From assembly GCA_040255215.1 (NCBI GenBank), contig JBDZUM010000003.1:1-64000 (forward strand): a DNA stretch of 64,000 nt, given 5' to 3'. The notes under the pieces are model-generated. The model was given only the letters and a program-made list of their open reading frames with translations, was not told the origin of the DNA and searched no databases. Shown in pieces: positions 42,389-51,808 of this stretch (the first letter of the stretch is position 1; every line of letters starts with the position of its first letter). This stretch comes from JAQSWP01 sp040255215. GTDB taxonomy: Bacteria; Pseudomonadota; Alphaproteobacteria; Reyranellales; JAQSWP01. The position numbers and the translations under genes were made by a program.

Positions 42389-44428
42389 ATGACCCCCACC
42401 AAGCTGCTCATCGGCCAGATCTTCATCGTCTTCGCGATCGTGATCGCGGGCGTCTGGGCGGCGACGCAATGGGCGGCCTTCCAACTCGGCTACCAGGTCC
42501 AGCTCGGCGAGCCCTTGGCGGTGCTTTTCGGCACTCCGGTCTATCGGCCCTGGAAGCTGTTCGAGTGGTGGTATCACTATGAAGCCTACGCCCCGGATGT
42601 CTTCAACCGGGCCGGAGTGCTGGCTGGCGCCAGCGGCATCATGGGCTGCGCCGCGGCCATCGTCGGCTCGCTGTGGCGGGCACGCCAGAACCGGCTGGTC
42701 ACCACCTACGGTTCCTCGCGTTGGGCGAACAAGCGTGAGATCGAAGGCGCCGGGCTCTTCCGCGCGGCGGGCGTCTTCCTCGGCCGCCTCGGTGGCCAGT
42801 ATCTGCGCCACGACGGACCCGAGCACGTCATGGCCTTCGCCCCGACCCGCTCCGGCAAGGGCGTCGGCCTCGTCATTCCGACCCTGCTGTCATGGACCGG
42901 GTCAGCCGTCGTCCACGACATCAAGGGCGAGAACTGGCAACTGACGGCCGGCTGGCGGTCGAAGTTCTCGCACTGCCTGCTGTTCAACCCGACCGATCCG
43001 CGCTCGGCCCGCTACAACCCGCTCCTGGAGGTGCGGAAGGGACCGGACGAGGTCCGCGACGTCCAGAACATCGCCGACATCCTGGTCGACCCCGAAGGGG
43101 CGCTCGAACGTCGCAGCCATTGGGAGAAGACCAGCCACTCGCTGCTGGTTGGCGCCATCCTGCATGTCCTCTATGCGGAGGAAGAGAAGACGCTCGCCCG
43201 CGTCGCGACCTTCCTCTCCGATCCGCAGCGGTCTTTCGCCCACACCCTGCGCCGGATGATGGCGACCAATCATCTTGGCACGCCGGAGCATCCCCAAGTC
43301 CATCCCGTTGTCGCTTCGGCCGCGCGCGAGGTGCTGAACAAGTCGGAGAACGAGCGCTCCGGCGTGCTGTCCACCGCCATGTCGTTCCTCGGCCTCTATC
43401 GCGATCCGACGGTGGCGGCGACGACAGCGGCCTGCGACTGGCGCATCGTCGACCTGGTCGATGCGGCGCGGCCGGTCTCGCTCTACCTCGTCATTCCGCC
43501 ATCGGACATCTCGCGGACCAAGCCGCTGGTGCGTCTGGTCCTCAACCAGATCGGCCGCAGGCTCACCGAGCGGCTGGAAGGCGATCCGGGCAAGCGCCGG
43601 AAGCATCAGCTCCTGATGATGCTCGACGAGTTCCCCGCGCTCGGACGGCTCGACTTCTTCGAGACCGCGCTCGCCTTCATGGCCGGCTACGGCATCCGCG
43701 CCTACCTGATCGCGCAGAGCCTCAACCAGATCTCCAAGGCCTATGGCGAGAACAACGCCATTCTCGACAATTGCCACGTCCGGATCGCGTTCAGCAGCAA
43801 CGACGAGCGGACGGCGAAACGCATTTCCGACGCGCTCGGCACGGCGACCGAGCTGCGCGCCCAGCGCAACTACGCCGGCCATCGGCTGGCGCCCTGGCTC
43901 TCCCACGTCATGGTCAGCCGCCAGGAGACCGCGCGCCCGCTGCTGACACCGGGCGAGGTGATGCAGCTGCCGGCGGCCGACGAGCTGGTGCTGGTCTCCG
44001 GGCTTCCGCCGATCCGCGCCAAGAAGCTGCGCTACTACGAGGATCGGAACTTCACCGCGCGTGTCGCCGGCGCGCCGCTGCTTTCCGACGGCGCCTATCG
44101 GGACAAGCCGGCCCCGCGTCCCGACGATTGGGGCGGACAGGTGCGCGGGCTGCATCTCCGCCTCGTCGCCGCTGCCGATGAGGCGGCCGGCATCGCGGAA
44201 GAAGAGGGCGGCCTGCAGCAGCAGCGCCATCCCGGCCTGCCCGAAGAAGGCGTCGCCAGGCCCACCGCGCCCGAGCGCGACAATCCGCTCGGCCTCGCCG
44301 ATGACGAGTCCGATACCGCCGCCGACAAGCGTGCCATGGACCGACTGCGTGGTCTCAACACGGTCGCGCGTGCCCACGCCATGAACGAAGGCGCGGGTCG
44401 CGATGACGACTTGCTGCCGAACTTCTGA
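42389..44428 (+). CDS. traG: Type IV coupling protein TraG/VirD4
   Basis: A 679-aa inner-membrane ATPase coupling the relaxosome to the mating channel. Two N-terminal membrane helices (8-30 and ~75-95) precede Walker A FAPTRSGKGVGL (150-161) and Walker B LLMMLDEFPALGRLD, with a hydrophilic acidic C-terminus. It is the first gene of the transfer operon after the cargo block and is transcribed divergently from it. Confidence 0.95.
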   Translation: MTPTKLLIGQIFIVFAIVIAGVWAATQWAAFQLGYQVQLGEPLAVLFGTPVYRPWKLFEWWYHYEAYAPDVFNRAGVLAGASGIMGCAAAIVGSLWRARQNRLVTTYGSSRWANKREIEGAGLFRAAGVFLGRLGGQYLRHDGPEHVMAFAPTRSGKGVGLVIPTLLSWTGSAVVHDIKGENWQLTAGWRSKFSHCLLFNPTDPRSARYNPLLEVRKGPDEVRDVQNIADILVDPEGALERRSHWEKTSHSLLVGAILHVLYAEEEKTLARVATFLSDPQRSFAHTLRRMMATNHLGTPEHPQVHPVVASAAREVLNKSENERSGVLSTAMSFLGLYRDPTVAATTAACDWRIVDLVDAARPVSLYLVIPPSDISRTKPLVRLVLNQIGRRLTERLEGDPGKRRKHQLLMMLDEFPALGRLDFFETALAFMAGYGIRAYLIAQSLNQISKAYGENNAILDNCHVRIAFSSNDERTAKRISDALGTATELRAQRNYAGHRLAPWLSHVMVSRQETARPLLTPGEVMQLPAADELVLVSGLPPIRAKKLRYYEDRNFTARVAGAPLLSDGAYRDKPAPRPDDWGGQVRGLHLRLVAAADEAAGIAEEEGGLQQQRHPGLPEEGVARPTAPERDNPLGLADDESDTAADKRAMDRLRGLNTVARAHAMNEGAGRDDDLLPNF

Positions 44429-44441
44429 TGGGGGCCATCCG

Positions 44442-44879
44442 ATGAACCGTCCCGCCAGACGCGCCAAGGCCCGCCACCAGCTCTTCCTCGACGCCGATCT
44501 CAGCGAGAAGCTGGAGGCGCTCGCGGCCAAGCCCGGCGCGTCGAAGTCCGCCATCCTGGCCGATGCGGTGGCGGCGTGGCTCAACCGCCGGGGTGCGCAG
44601 GAACTCGACGACCGCTTCGGCCTTCGCCTCAACCGGATGAGCGCACAGCTCAACCGGATCGAGCGCGACCAGCAGGTCTTGCTGGAAAGCCTAGCGCTGT
44701 TCGTCCGCTACCAGCTCACGGTCACCGCGCCGCTCCCTGAAGCCGACCAGGCCGCGCGCGCCGTCGGGCGCGACCGCTTCCAGGCCTTCGTCGATCAGGT
44801 CGGCCGCCAGCTTGCGGCCGGCGGCCGGACGCTGAGCCGGAACGGAGCCGGTAACGGAGAGGGGGAGGGCGCGCCATGA
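44442..44879 (+). CDS. Ribbon-helix-helix (CopG-like) regulator
   Basis: A 145-aa protein with an N-terminal RHH (RHQLFLDADLSEKLEALAAK, SKSAILADAVAAWLNRR) and a helical C-terminal half. A CopG-type gene between traG and trbB is standard in alphaproteobacterial Trb operons, where it probably tunes transfer gene expression. It overlaps trbB by 4 nt. Confidence 0.88.
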   Translation: MNRPARRAKARHQLFLDADLSEKLEALAAKPGASKSAILADAVAAWLNRRGAQELDDRFGLRLNRMSAQLNRIERDQQVLLESLALFVRYQLTVTAPLPEADQAARAVGRDRFQAFVDQVGRQLAAGGRTLSRNGAGNGEGEGAP

Positions 44880-45883
44880 GCCTGCCCCATCCCGAGGCCC
44901 AGGCCAATCTGCAAGCCCAGGAGCGCCGGCGCGCCATGCTGCGCACCGCCATGGGACCGGCGATCGCCGCCGCGCTCGCCGACCCCGCCGTCGTCGAGGT
45001 GATGGTCAACCCCGACGGCGTGCTGCGGCTCGACCGGCTCGGCGAGGGCCGGATCGATACCGGCGCCCGGCTGGCGCCGGCTGAGGTCGAGCGGATCATC
45101 CGCCTGGTCGCGAGCCACGTCCGCGCTGAGGCCCATGCCGGCAACCCGGTGGTCAGCGCCGAGCTGCCGCCGCGTGACGACGGCTTGGCGGGCGAACGCT
45201 TCGAAGGCTTGCTGCCGCCGGTGGCGACGGCGCCGTGCTTCGCGATCCGCAAGCCGGCGGCGAAGATCTACACGCTCGACGACTATGTCGCCGACCGCAT
45301 CGTCATGCCGGTTCAGGCCGACGCGCTGCGCAAGGCCGTCCGGGACCGGCGCAACCTGCTGATCGCGGGCGGCACCAGCTCGGGCAAGACGACGCTCGCC
45401 AATGCGCTGCTGGCCGAGATCGCCGGGCTCGACGAGCGGGTGATCCTGATTGAGGACACCCGCGAGCTGCAATGCGCGGCACCCGATTGTGTGGCGCTGC
45501 GCACCCGGCCGGGCGTCGTCTCCATGGCGGATCTGGTCCGTTCCACCCTGCGGCTGCGGCCGGACCGGATCATCGTCGGCGAGGTCCGCGGCGCCGAGGC
45601 CCTCGACATGCTCAAGGCCTGGAACACCGGTCATCCCGGCGGCATCGCCACCGTCCACGCCAACTCCGCGCGGTCCGCCCTCTACCGGCTCGAGCAGCTC
45701 GTGCAGGAAAGCGTCGTCACCGTCCCCCGGCGGCTGATCGCCGAGGCGATCGACCTCGTCGTCTTCATCCAGGGCCGCGGCACGGGCCGCCGCATCGAGA
45801 CGATCGCCGAAGTCGCCGGCCTCGATGCCGACGGCGATTACGCCGTCACCGACCTCGCACCCCATCGGCTTCATGCCCTGTGA
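44876..45883 (+). CDS. trbB: Conjugal transfer ATPase TrbB (VirB11)
   Basis: A 335-aa hexameric secretion ATPase with Walker A AGGTSSGKTTLA (164-175), Asp box LIEDTRELQC, Walker B-like LRLRPDRIIVGEVRGAEALD and HPGGIATVHANS His box. It powers substrate transfer and pilus assembly on the cytoplasmic face. The ATG overlaps the upstream stop. First trb gene in the order BCDEJLFGI. Confidence 0.96.
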   Translation: MSLPHPEAQANLQAQERRRAMLRTAMGPAIAAALADPAVVEVMVNPDGVLRLDRLGEGRIDTGARLAPAEVERIIRLVASHVRAEAHAGNPVVSAELPPRDDGLAGERFEGLLPPVATAPCFAIRKPAAKIYTLDDYVADRIVMPVQADALRKAVRDRRNLLIAGGTSSGKTTLANALLAEIAGLDERVILIEDTRELQCAAPDCVALRTRPGVVSMADLVRSTLRLRPDRIIVGEVRGAEALDMLKAWNTGHPGGIATVHANSARSALYRLEQLVQESVVTVPRRLIAEAIDLVVFIQGRGTGRRIETIAEVAGLDADGDYAVTDLAPHRLHAL

Positions 45884-45898
45884 CAAGGAGCGACTACC

Positions 45899-46249
45899 AT
45901 GTGTCCGTCCACGTCCCTTCAAGCTCCCCACGCTTCGACAAAGTGTTTCCTGCGGTCGCTTGCCGGCGCCGCGGCCGTCACACTGCTGCTTTGCGGGACG
46001 GCGCACGCCGCCGGTTCGGGCATGCCCTGGGAGCAGCCGCTGGAGCAGGTGCTGCTGTCCGTCCAGGGGCCGGTCGCCAGGATCGTCGCGGTGATCATCA
46101 TCATCATCACCGGCCTGACGCTCGCCTTCGGCGAGACCAGCGGCGGCTTCCGGCGGCTGATTCAGATCGTCTTCGGCCTCACCATCGCGTTCGCGGCCAG
46201 CTCGTTCTTCCTCAGCTTCTTCAGCTTCGGCGGCGGAGCGCTGGTCTGA
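45899..46249 (+). CDS. trbC: Conjugative pilin TrbC (VirB2)
   Basis: A 116-aa prepilin with a long signal segment (SLAGAAAVTLLLCGTAHAAG) and two hydrophobic helices in the mature part (IVAVIIIIITGLTLAFG and IVFGLTIAFAASSFFL). Typical of TrbC/VirB2, whose processing and cyclisation would need the TraF protease at 32823. The stop overlaps the trbD start. Confidence 0.93.
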   Translation: MCPSTSLQAPHASTKCFLRSLAGAAAVTLLLCGTAHAAGSGMPWEQPLEQVLLSVQGPVARIVAVIIIIITGLTLAFGETSGGFRRLIQIVFGLTIAFAASSFFLSFFSFGGGALV

Positions 46250-46521
46250 TGCCGGACGGAGTCCACCATATCGAGGGGTTCGAGGCGCCGCTGCACCGGG
46301 CTCTGACCGAGCCGATCCTGCTCGGCGGCGCGCCGCGCGCCATTGCCATCGTCAACGGCACCGTGGCGGCGGCCATGGGGCTCGGCCTGCAGCAATGGAT
46401 CGCCGGCCTAGTGCTGTGGGTCGTCGGTCACACGCTGGCGGTGTTCGCCGCCAAGCGCGATCCCGACTTCGCCGCCGTGCTCGTCCGCCATCTTCGCCAG
46501 AAGGGATGGTGGTCGTGCTGA
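46249..46521 (+). CDS. trbD: Conjugal transfer protein TrbD (VirB3)
   Basis: A 90-aa inner-membrane protein (FEAPLHRALTEPILLGGAPR, then an Ala/Gly/Leu-rich double membrane segment). Size, sequence and place between trbC and trbE identify it. It overlaps the next gene by 16 nt. Confidence 0.93.
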   Translation: MPDGVHHIEGFEAPLHRALTEPILLGGAPRAIAIVNGTVAAAMGLGLQQWIAGLVLWVVGHTLAVFAAKRDPDFAAVLVRHLRQKGWWSC

Positions 46522-48974
46522 ACCTCGCCGAATACCGCCAGACCGCCGACCGGCTGGCCGATCATCTGCCCTGGGCGGCGCTGGTGGCGCCCGGGGTCGT
46601 CCTCAACAAGGACGGCAGCTTCCAGCGAACCCTGCGCTTCCGTGGTCCCGACCTGGAAAGCGCCACCGAAGCCGAGCTGGTCGGCGCATGCGCGCGGGCG
46701 AACAATGTCCTGCGCCGCTTCGGCTCCGGCTGGGCGCTCTTCTTCGAGGCCGAGCGGGTCGAGGCGCTCGGCTACCCCGCCGCGCGTTTCCCCGATCCGG
46801 CCTCCTGGCTGGTCGACGAGGAACGCCGCGCCGCCTTCGATGGGCGGCGCGGCCAGCACTTCGAGAGCCGCTATCACCTGACGCTGCTCCACCTGCCGCC
46901 GGCCGACCAGGTCGCCAGGGCCGAGCGCGCGCTGATGGAACGGGACACGCCCGAGACCGGGCGGGACTGGCGGCAGGAGCTCACGGGCTTCGTCGCCGAG
47001 ACCGATCGCGTGCTCGATCTCTTGTCCGGCTTCATGCCGGAGGTGCGGGCGCTCGACGATGCCGAGACCCTGACCTACCTCCACGGCACCGTTTCCACGC
47101 GGCGCCATCCGGTCGCTGTTCCCGAGACCCCGCTCTATCTCGACGCCATCCTGGTCGACACGCCGCTCAGCGGCGGCATCGAGCCGATGCTGGGCGAGCG
47201 GCATCTCCGCACGCTGACCATCCTGGGCTTCCCGAACCTGACACGGCCGGGCCTTCTCGACGCGCTCAACCATCAGGACTTCGCCTATCGCTGGGTAACG
47301 CGCTTCCTCGCGCTCGACAAGACGGAGGCGGCCAAGGCGCTCACCCGGATCCGGCGCCAGTGGTTCAACAAGCGCAAGTCGATCGCCGTGCTGCTGCGCG
47401 AGGTCATCCACAACGAACCGGTCCAGCTGCTCGACTCCGACGCCGACAACAAGGTGATGGATGCGGATCTGGCGCTCCAGGCGCTCGGCGGCGACCATGT
47501 CGCCTTCGGCTATCTCACCACGGCCATCACGGTTTCGGACACGGATCGGCTTCGTGCGGACGAGAAGGTCCGCGCGGTCGAGCGGATCGTCAACGGCCTC
47601 GGCTTCACCTGCCTGCGTGAAAGCGTCAATGCGGTCGAGGCCTGGCTCGGCAGCTTGCCGGGCCATGTCTACGCCAATGTCCGCCAGCCGCTGGTGCATA
47701 CGCTGAACCTCGCGCATCTGATGCCGCTGTCCTCGGTGTGGGCCGGACCGGCACGGAATGCTCACCTGGACGGCCCGCCGCTGCTCTACGCCGAGACCAG
47801 CGGCTCGACGCCGTTCCGGCTTTCCACCCATGTCGGCGACGTTGGCCACATGCTCATCGTCGGGCCGACCGGCGCCGGCAAGTCCGTGCTGCTGGCGATG
47901 CTGGCACTCCAGTTCCGCCGCTATGCCGGCTCCCAGGTCTATATTTTCGACAAGGGGTATTCCGCGCGCGCCGCCGTGCTCGCCATGGGCGGCGAGCATC
48001 ATGCGCTGGGCTCCGACGGTTCGCTCGCCTTCCAGCCGTTGCGGGGCATCGACGATCTGGCCGAGCGAAGCTGGGCCGCCGAATGGATCGGCGCGCTGCT
48101 GGCGCACGAGAAGGTCGTCGTCACCCCGGAGGTGAAGGAGTCCGTCTGGTCGACGTTGACCAGTCTGGCTTCCGCGCCGGTCGAAGAGCGCACGCTCACC
48201 GGCCTCTCGGTGCTGCTGCAATCGAACGCGCTCAAGGCCGCGCTTATGCCCTACACGCTGGACGGCCCGTTCGGCCGGCTGCTCGACGCCGCCGAGAACC
48301 GGCTCGCATTGGCGGACGTGCAGTGCTTCGAGACCGAGGAGCTGATGTCGCAAGCCGGCGTGGTCCTGCCGGTGCTGACCTATCTCTTCCATCGGCTGGA
48401 GGAGCGCTTCGCCAGCCTGTCGGAGACAGGGGAGAAAGGCCGGCCCACGCTGCTGATCCTCGACGAGGCCTGGGTCTATCTCGACAACCCGGTCTTCGCC
48501 GCGCGCATCCGCGAATGGCTGAAGGTGCTGCGCAAGAAGAACGTCAGCGTTGTCTTCGCCACCCAGTCGCTCGCCGATGTCGCCGGCAGCGCCATCGCGC
48601 CGGCCATCGTCGAGAGCTGCCCGCAGCGCATCTTCCTGCCCAACGACCGGGCGATCGAGCCACAGGCGCGGGCCGCCTATGAGCGCTTCGGCCTCAACGA
48701 GCGGCAGGTCGAGCTGATCGCCCGCGCCACCCCGAAGCGCCACTACTACCTGCAATCGCGGCGCGGCAACCGGCTGTTCGAGCTCGGGCTCGGCCCCATC
48801 GCGCTGGCGCTCTGCGGCGCGTCCGACCCGGCCTCCCAGACCCTCATCGACCAGGTCCTCGCCGAGAGGGGAGCGGAGGGCTTCGCCGCCGCCTTCCTCG
48901 ATGCGCGCGGCCTCGATTGGGCCGCCGGCCTGCTGACCGACTTCCCCACCCCTGAACAGGAGACATCATCATGA
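46506..48974 (+). CDS. trbE: Conjugal transfer ATPase TrbE (VirB4)
   Basis: An 822-aa VirB4-family ATPase. The N-terminal CagE/TrbE domain begins MVVVLNLAEYRQTADRLADH. The C-terminal motor has Walker A LIVGPTGAGKSVLL (~452) and Walker B TLLILDEAWVYLD (~646), plus the VFATQSLADV motif. It drives assembly of the Trb channel. The internal start at 46506 overlaps trbD; longer in-frame extensions run through trbD and were rejected. Confidence 0.95.
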   Translation: MVVVLNLAEYRQTADRLADHLPWAALVAPGVVLNKDGSFQRTLRFRGPDLESATEAELVGACARANNVLRRFGSGWALFFEAERVEALGYPAARFPDPASWLVDEERRAAFDGRRGQHFESRYHLTLLHLPPADQVARAERALMERDTPETGRDWRQELTGFVAETDRVLDLLSGFMPEVRALDDAETLTYLHGTVSTRRHPVAVPETPLYLDAILVDTPLSGGIEPMLGERHLRTLTILGFPNLTRPGLLDALNHQDFAYRWVTRFLALDKTEAAKALTRIRRQWFNKRKSIAVLLREVIHNEPVQLLDSDADNKVMDADLALQALGGDHVAFGYLTTAITVSDTDRLRADEKVRAVERIVNGLGFTCLRESVNAVEAWLGSLPGHVYANVRQPLVHTLNLAHLMPLSSVWAGPARNAHLDGPPLLYAETSGSTPFRLSTHVGDVGHMLIVGPTGAGKSVLLAMLALQFRRYAGSQVYIFDKGYSARAAVLAMGGEHHALGSDGSLAFQPLRGIDDLAERSWAAEWIGALLAHEKVVVTPEVKESVWSTLTSLASAPVEERTLTGLSVLLQSNALKAALMPYTLDGPFGRLLDAAENRLALADVQCFETEELMSQAGVVLPVLTYLFHRLEERFASLSETGEKGRPTLLILDEAWVYLDNPVFAARIREWLKVLRKKNVSVVFATQSLADVAGSAIAPAIVESCPQRIFLPNDRAIEPQARAAYERFGLNERQVELIARATPKRHYYLQSRRGNRLFELGLGPIALALCGASDPASQTLIDQVLAERGAEGFAAAFLDARGLDWAAGLLTDFPTPEQETSS

Positions 48975-49696
48975 TGCGCAAGACGCTCGCGGCCCTGGCC
49001 GTCGCAACCTCGCTCGGTGCCGGCATGGCGGTGGTTCCGGCCGGGCCGGCCGCCGCCATCACCGTGTTCGACCCCTCGAACTTTGCCCAGAACATCCTGC
49101 AGGCCGCCCGCGCGCTGGAGCAGATCAACAACCAGATCCAATCGCTTCAGAACCAGGCGACCATGCTGCAGAACATGGCGAAGAACCTTCAGCGCCTGGA
49201 CTATTCGTCGCTCGGCCAGATCACCGGGGCGCTTCAGCGCATCGACGGGCTGATGATCCAGGCGCAGGGCATCGCCTTCGAGGTCGGCGCCACCGATGCC
49301 GCCTTCCGGCAGCAATTCCCCGAACAGTATGACGCCGCGGTGACCACCGATCAGTTCGTGGCCGACGCCAGGACCCGCTGGCGCAACTCGATGAGCGCGT
49401 ACCACCAGACCATGCGGATTCAGGCGCAGGTGGTCGAGAACGTCCAGGCCGATGGCGCCACCTTGTCGGAACTGGTGACGGCCTCGCAGGGCGCGGTGGG
49501 GAGCCTGCAGGCGCAGCAGGCGACCAACCAGCTGCTCGCCCTTTCCACCAAGCAGCAGCTCCAGATCCAGAACCTGATGGCGGCGCAGTACCGCTCGGAA
49601 GCGCTGGACCAGGCGCGCAAGGCCCAGGCGGAGGAAGCCGCCCGCGCGGCGACGGCTCGCTTCCTCGGCTCGGGGACGGCCTACACGCCGCGCTAG
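48971..49696 (+). CDS. trbJ: Conjugal transfer protein TrbJ (VirB5)
   Basis: A 241-aa secreted, coiled-coil-rich minor pilus component with a signal peptide (LAALAVATSLGAGMAVVPAG). The body is rich in Gln and Asn heptads (ALEQINNQIQSLQNQATMLQ). ATGA overlap with trbE. No trbK entry-exclusion gene lies between it and trbL, only 27 nt. Confidence 0.93.
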   Translation: MMRKTLAALAVATSLGAGMAVVPAGPAAAITVFDPSNFAQNILQAARALEQINNQIQSLQNQATMLQNMAKNLQRLDYSSLGQITGALQRIDGLMIQAQGIAFEVGATDAAFRQQFPEQYDAAVTTDQFVADARTRWRNSMSAYHQTMRIQAQVVENVQADGATLSELVTASQGAVGSLQAQQATNQLLALSTKQQLQIQNLMAAQYRSEALDQARKAQAEEAARAATARFLGSGTAYTPR

Positions 49697-49723
49697 CGGC
49701 GGGAGGGCAGGGAGCTTCGCGAC

Positions 49724-51085
49724 ATGGGCGACCTCAACGTCATCGACCGCTTCATGGAGACCTTCATCCGCTACATCGATAGCGGGTTTGGGCTGCTGAC
49801 CGGCGACGTCGCCTTCCTGACCACCATCCTCATCGCCATCGACATCACGCTGGCCGGCCTGTTCTGGGCCATGGACGGCGAGTCCAACATCTTCGGCCGC
49901 CTCATCAAGAAAATCCTCTACGTCGGCGTCTTCGCGCTCATCCTCAATAACTTCTCGATGCTGGCCGACATCGTCTACCGGTCCTTCGCCGGCCTCGGCC
50001 TGCAGGCCACCGCCAACAGCCTGACCGCGGCGGATCTGCTCAAGCCTGGCCGGCTCGCGGGAACCGGGTTTGAGGCCGCATGGCCGCTGCTCCACCAGGT
50101 CGGCGAGCTGATGGGCTTCACCAGCTTCTTCGACAACTTCCTGACCATCATCGTGCTGTTGATCTCCTGGGCAATCGTGGTCCTGGCGTTCTTCATCCTG
50201 GCGGTGCAGCTCTTCATCACCATCCTGGAATTCAAGCTGACGACGCTGGCCGGTTTCGTGCTGGTGCCCTTCGCGCTCTGGAACAAGACCTCGTTCCTCG
50301 CCGAACGCGTGCTGGGCAATGTCGTCTCGTCCGGCATCAAGGTGATGGTGCTGGCGGTCATCGTTGGCATCGGCTCGAGCTTCTTCGGCGAGTTCATCAC
50401 CGCGCTGCAAGGACAGGAGCCGAACATCGGCCAGGCCATGTCGCTGGTGCTGGCCGCGCTCTCGCTGTTCGGTCTCGGCATCTTCGGTCCGGGCATTGCT
50501 TCCGGCCTCGTCTCCGGGGCGCCCCAGCTCGGCGCTGGTGCCGCGATCGGTACCGCTGGCGCACTCGCCGGCGCCGCGATGCTGACCGGTGGCGCCGCCA
50601 TCGCCGGCATGCGCGGCCTCGGTGCGGCCGGATCGGGCGGCATGGCCGCGATCCGCGCCGGCACGTCGGTCGGCGCCGCGGCATCCACCGCTTATGGACT
50701 CGGTCAAGCGACGTCCGGCGCAACCGGCATGGCCGGCGTGGCTGCCGGACTGGGCGGAGTGGCGCGCGCGGGCGGCGGCGCCGTCGCGCAAGGCGTTCGC
50801 GCCATGGCGAGCCGCGCCGGCGAACCCCTGAAGGAGAGCGCGCAAGCAGGCCGCAGCGCCGCATGGCGCGCCACCGGCGGCTCCGCCCCGGGCGGAGCCA
50901 GTTCTGCTTTAGCGGCGTCGGCGCGTGCCGCTCCCGTATCGCCATCCGGCGGCGCCGCGCCCGAATGGGCCAGGCGCCTGCGCGCCGAGCAGGCGGCGCG
51001 CGCCCACCGCCAGGCCACGACGCAGGCGATCAGGGACGGCGACCGTCCCGGCGGCGCGGCCAACCCGGACCTCAAGGAGGACTGA
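49724..51085 (+). CDS. trbL: Conjugal transfer protein TrbL (VirB6)
   Basis: A 453-aa polytopic inner-membrane protein with several long hydrophobic helices (TTILIAIDITLAGLFWAM, FLTIIVLLISWAIVVLAFFI) and a large Ala/Gly-rich, low-complexity C-terminal tail after residue ~260. The tail, rich in GAAA and RAG units, is typical of TrbL and may lie in the periplasm or cytosol. Confidence 0.93.
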   Translation: MGDLNVIDRFMETFIRYIDSGFGLLTGDVAFLTTILIAIDITLAGLFWAMDGESNIFGRLIKKILYVGVFALILNNFSMLADIVYRSFAGLGLQATANSLTAADLLKPGRLAGTGFEAAWPLLHQVGELMGFTSFFDNFLTIIVLLISWAIVVLAFFILAVQLFITILEFKLTTLAGFVLVPFALWNKTSFLAERVLGNVVSSGIKVMVLAVIVGIGSSFFGEFITALQGQEPNIGQAMSLVLAALSLFGLGIFGPGIASGLVSGAPQLGAGAAIGTAGALAGAAMLTGGAAIAGMRGLGAAGSGGMAAIRAGTSVGAAASTAYGLGQATSGATGMAGVAAGLGGVARAGGGAVAQGVRAMASRAGEPLKESAQAGRSAAWRATGGSAPGGASSALAASARAAPVSPSGGAAPEWARRLRAEQAARAHRQATTQAIRDGDRPGGAANPDLKED

Positions 51086-51091
51086 TCCGCG

Positions 51092-51808
51092 ATGAAGTTC
51101 AAACGCACTCTCCAGCGCTACGGCCAGACGCCCGAGCCGGTGACGCCCTACCAGAAGGCGGCTCAAGCCTGGGACGAACGCATCGGCTCGGCGCGCGTCC
51201 AGTCCAGGAACTGGCGCCTCATGGCCTTCGGCAGCCTCGCGCTCAGCATGGGGCTCGCCGTTGGCATGGCCTGGCAGTCGATGCAGAGCCGCGTCACGCC
51301 CTATGTGGTCGAGGTCGACCGCCTGGGCGAGGTCCGCGCCGTCGCGCCGGCGATCGAGACCTATCAGCCGACCGACGCGCAGATCGCGTGGCATTTGGGC
51401 CGGTTCATCGCAAGCGTGCGCGGGGTATCGGTCGATCCGGTGCTGGTGCGCCGGAACTGGCTCGACGCGTACGACTTCGCCACCGACCGGGCGGCGGTCT
51501 TCCTCAACGACTACGCGCGCACCACCGACCCGTTCGCCGCCATCGGCACGCGCAGCGTCTCGGTCCAGGTGACGAGCGTGGTGCGCGCCTCGGACTCGTC
51601 GTTTCAGGTGAAGTGGACCGAGCAGGTCTACGAGCGCGGCAGCCTCGCCCGCACCGAGCGCTGGACCGCCATCCTCACGACCGTCATCCAGCCGCCGCGC
51701 AGCGCCGAGGTGCTTCGCAAAAACCCGCTCGGCCTCTACGTCAACGCCATCGCCTGGTCGCGCGAACTCGATCCCGCGACCGCGCCCGAAGGGAGGATCC
51801 CCCAATGA
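51092..51808 (+). CDS. trbF: Conjugal transfer protein TrbF (VirB8)
   Basis: A 238-aa bitopic protein with one N-terminal membrane helix (LMAFGSLALSMGLAVGMAW) and a periplasmic NTF2-like VirB8 domain (YVVEVDRLGEVRAV, SVQVTSVVRASDSSFQVKWT). It starts 6 nt after trbL and overlaps trbG by ATGA. Confidence 0.94.
   Translation: MKFKRTLQRYGQTPEPVTPYQKAAQAWDERIGSARVQSRNWRLMAFGSLALSMGLAVGMAWQSMQSRVTPYVVEVDRLGEVRAVAPAIETYQPTDAQIAWHLGRFIASVRGVSVDPVLVRRNWLDAYDFATDRAAVFLNDYARTTDPFAAIGTRSVSVQVTSVVRASDSSFQVKWTEQVYERGSLARTERWTAILTTVIQPPRSAEVLRKNPLGLYVNAIAWSRELDPATAPEGRIPQ

Noticed and set aside
46428..48755. 775-codon minus-strand frame opposite trbE
   Set aside because: Shadow of TrbE, whose Walker motifs are certain.
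48746..50845. 699-codon minus-strand frame opposite trbJ and trbL
   Set aside because: Repetitive charged sequence with no motif; TrbJ and TrbL are well supported on the plus strand.
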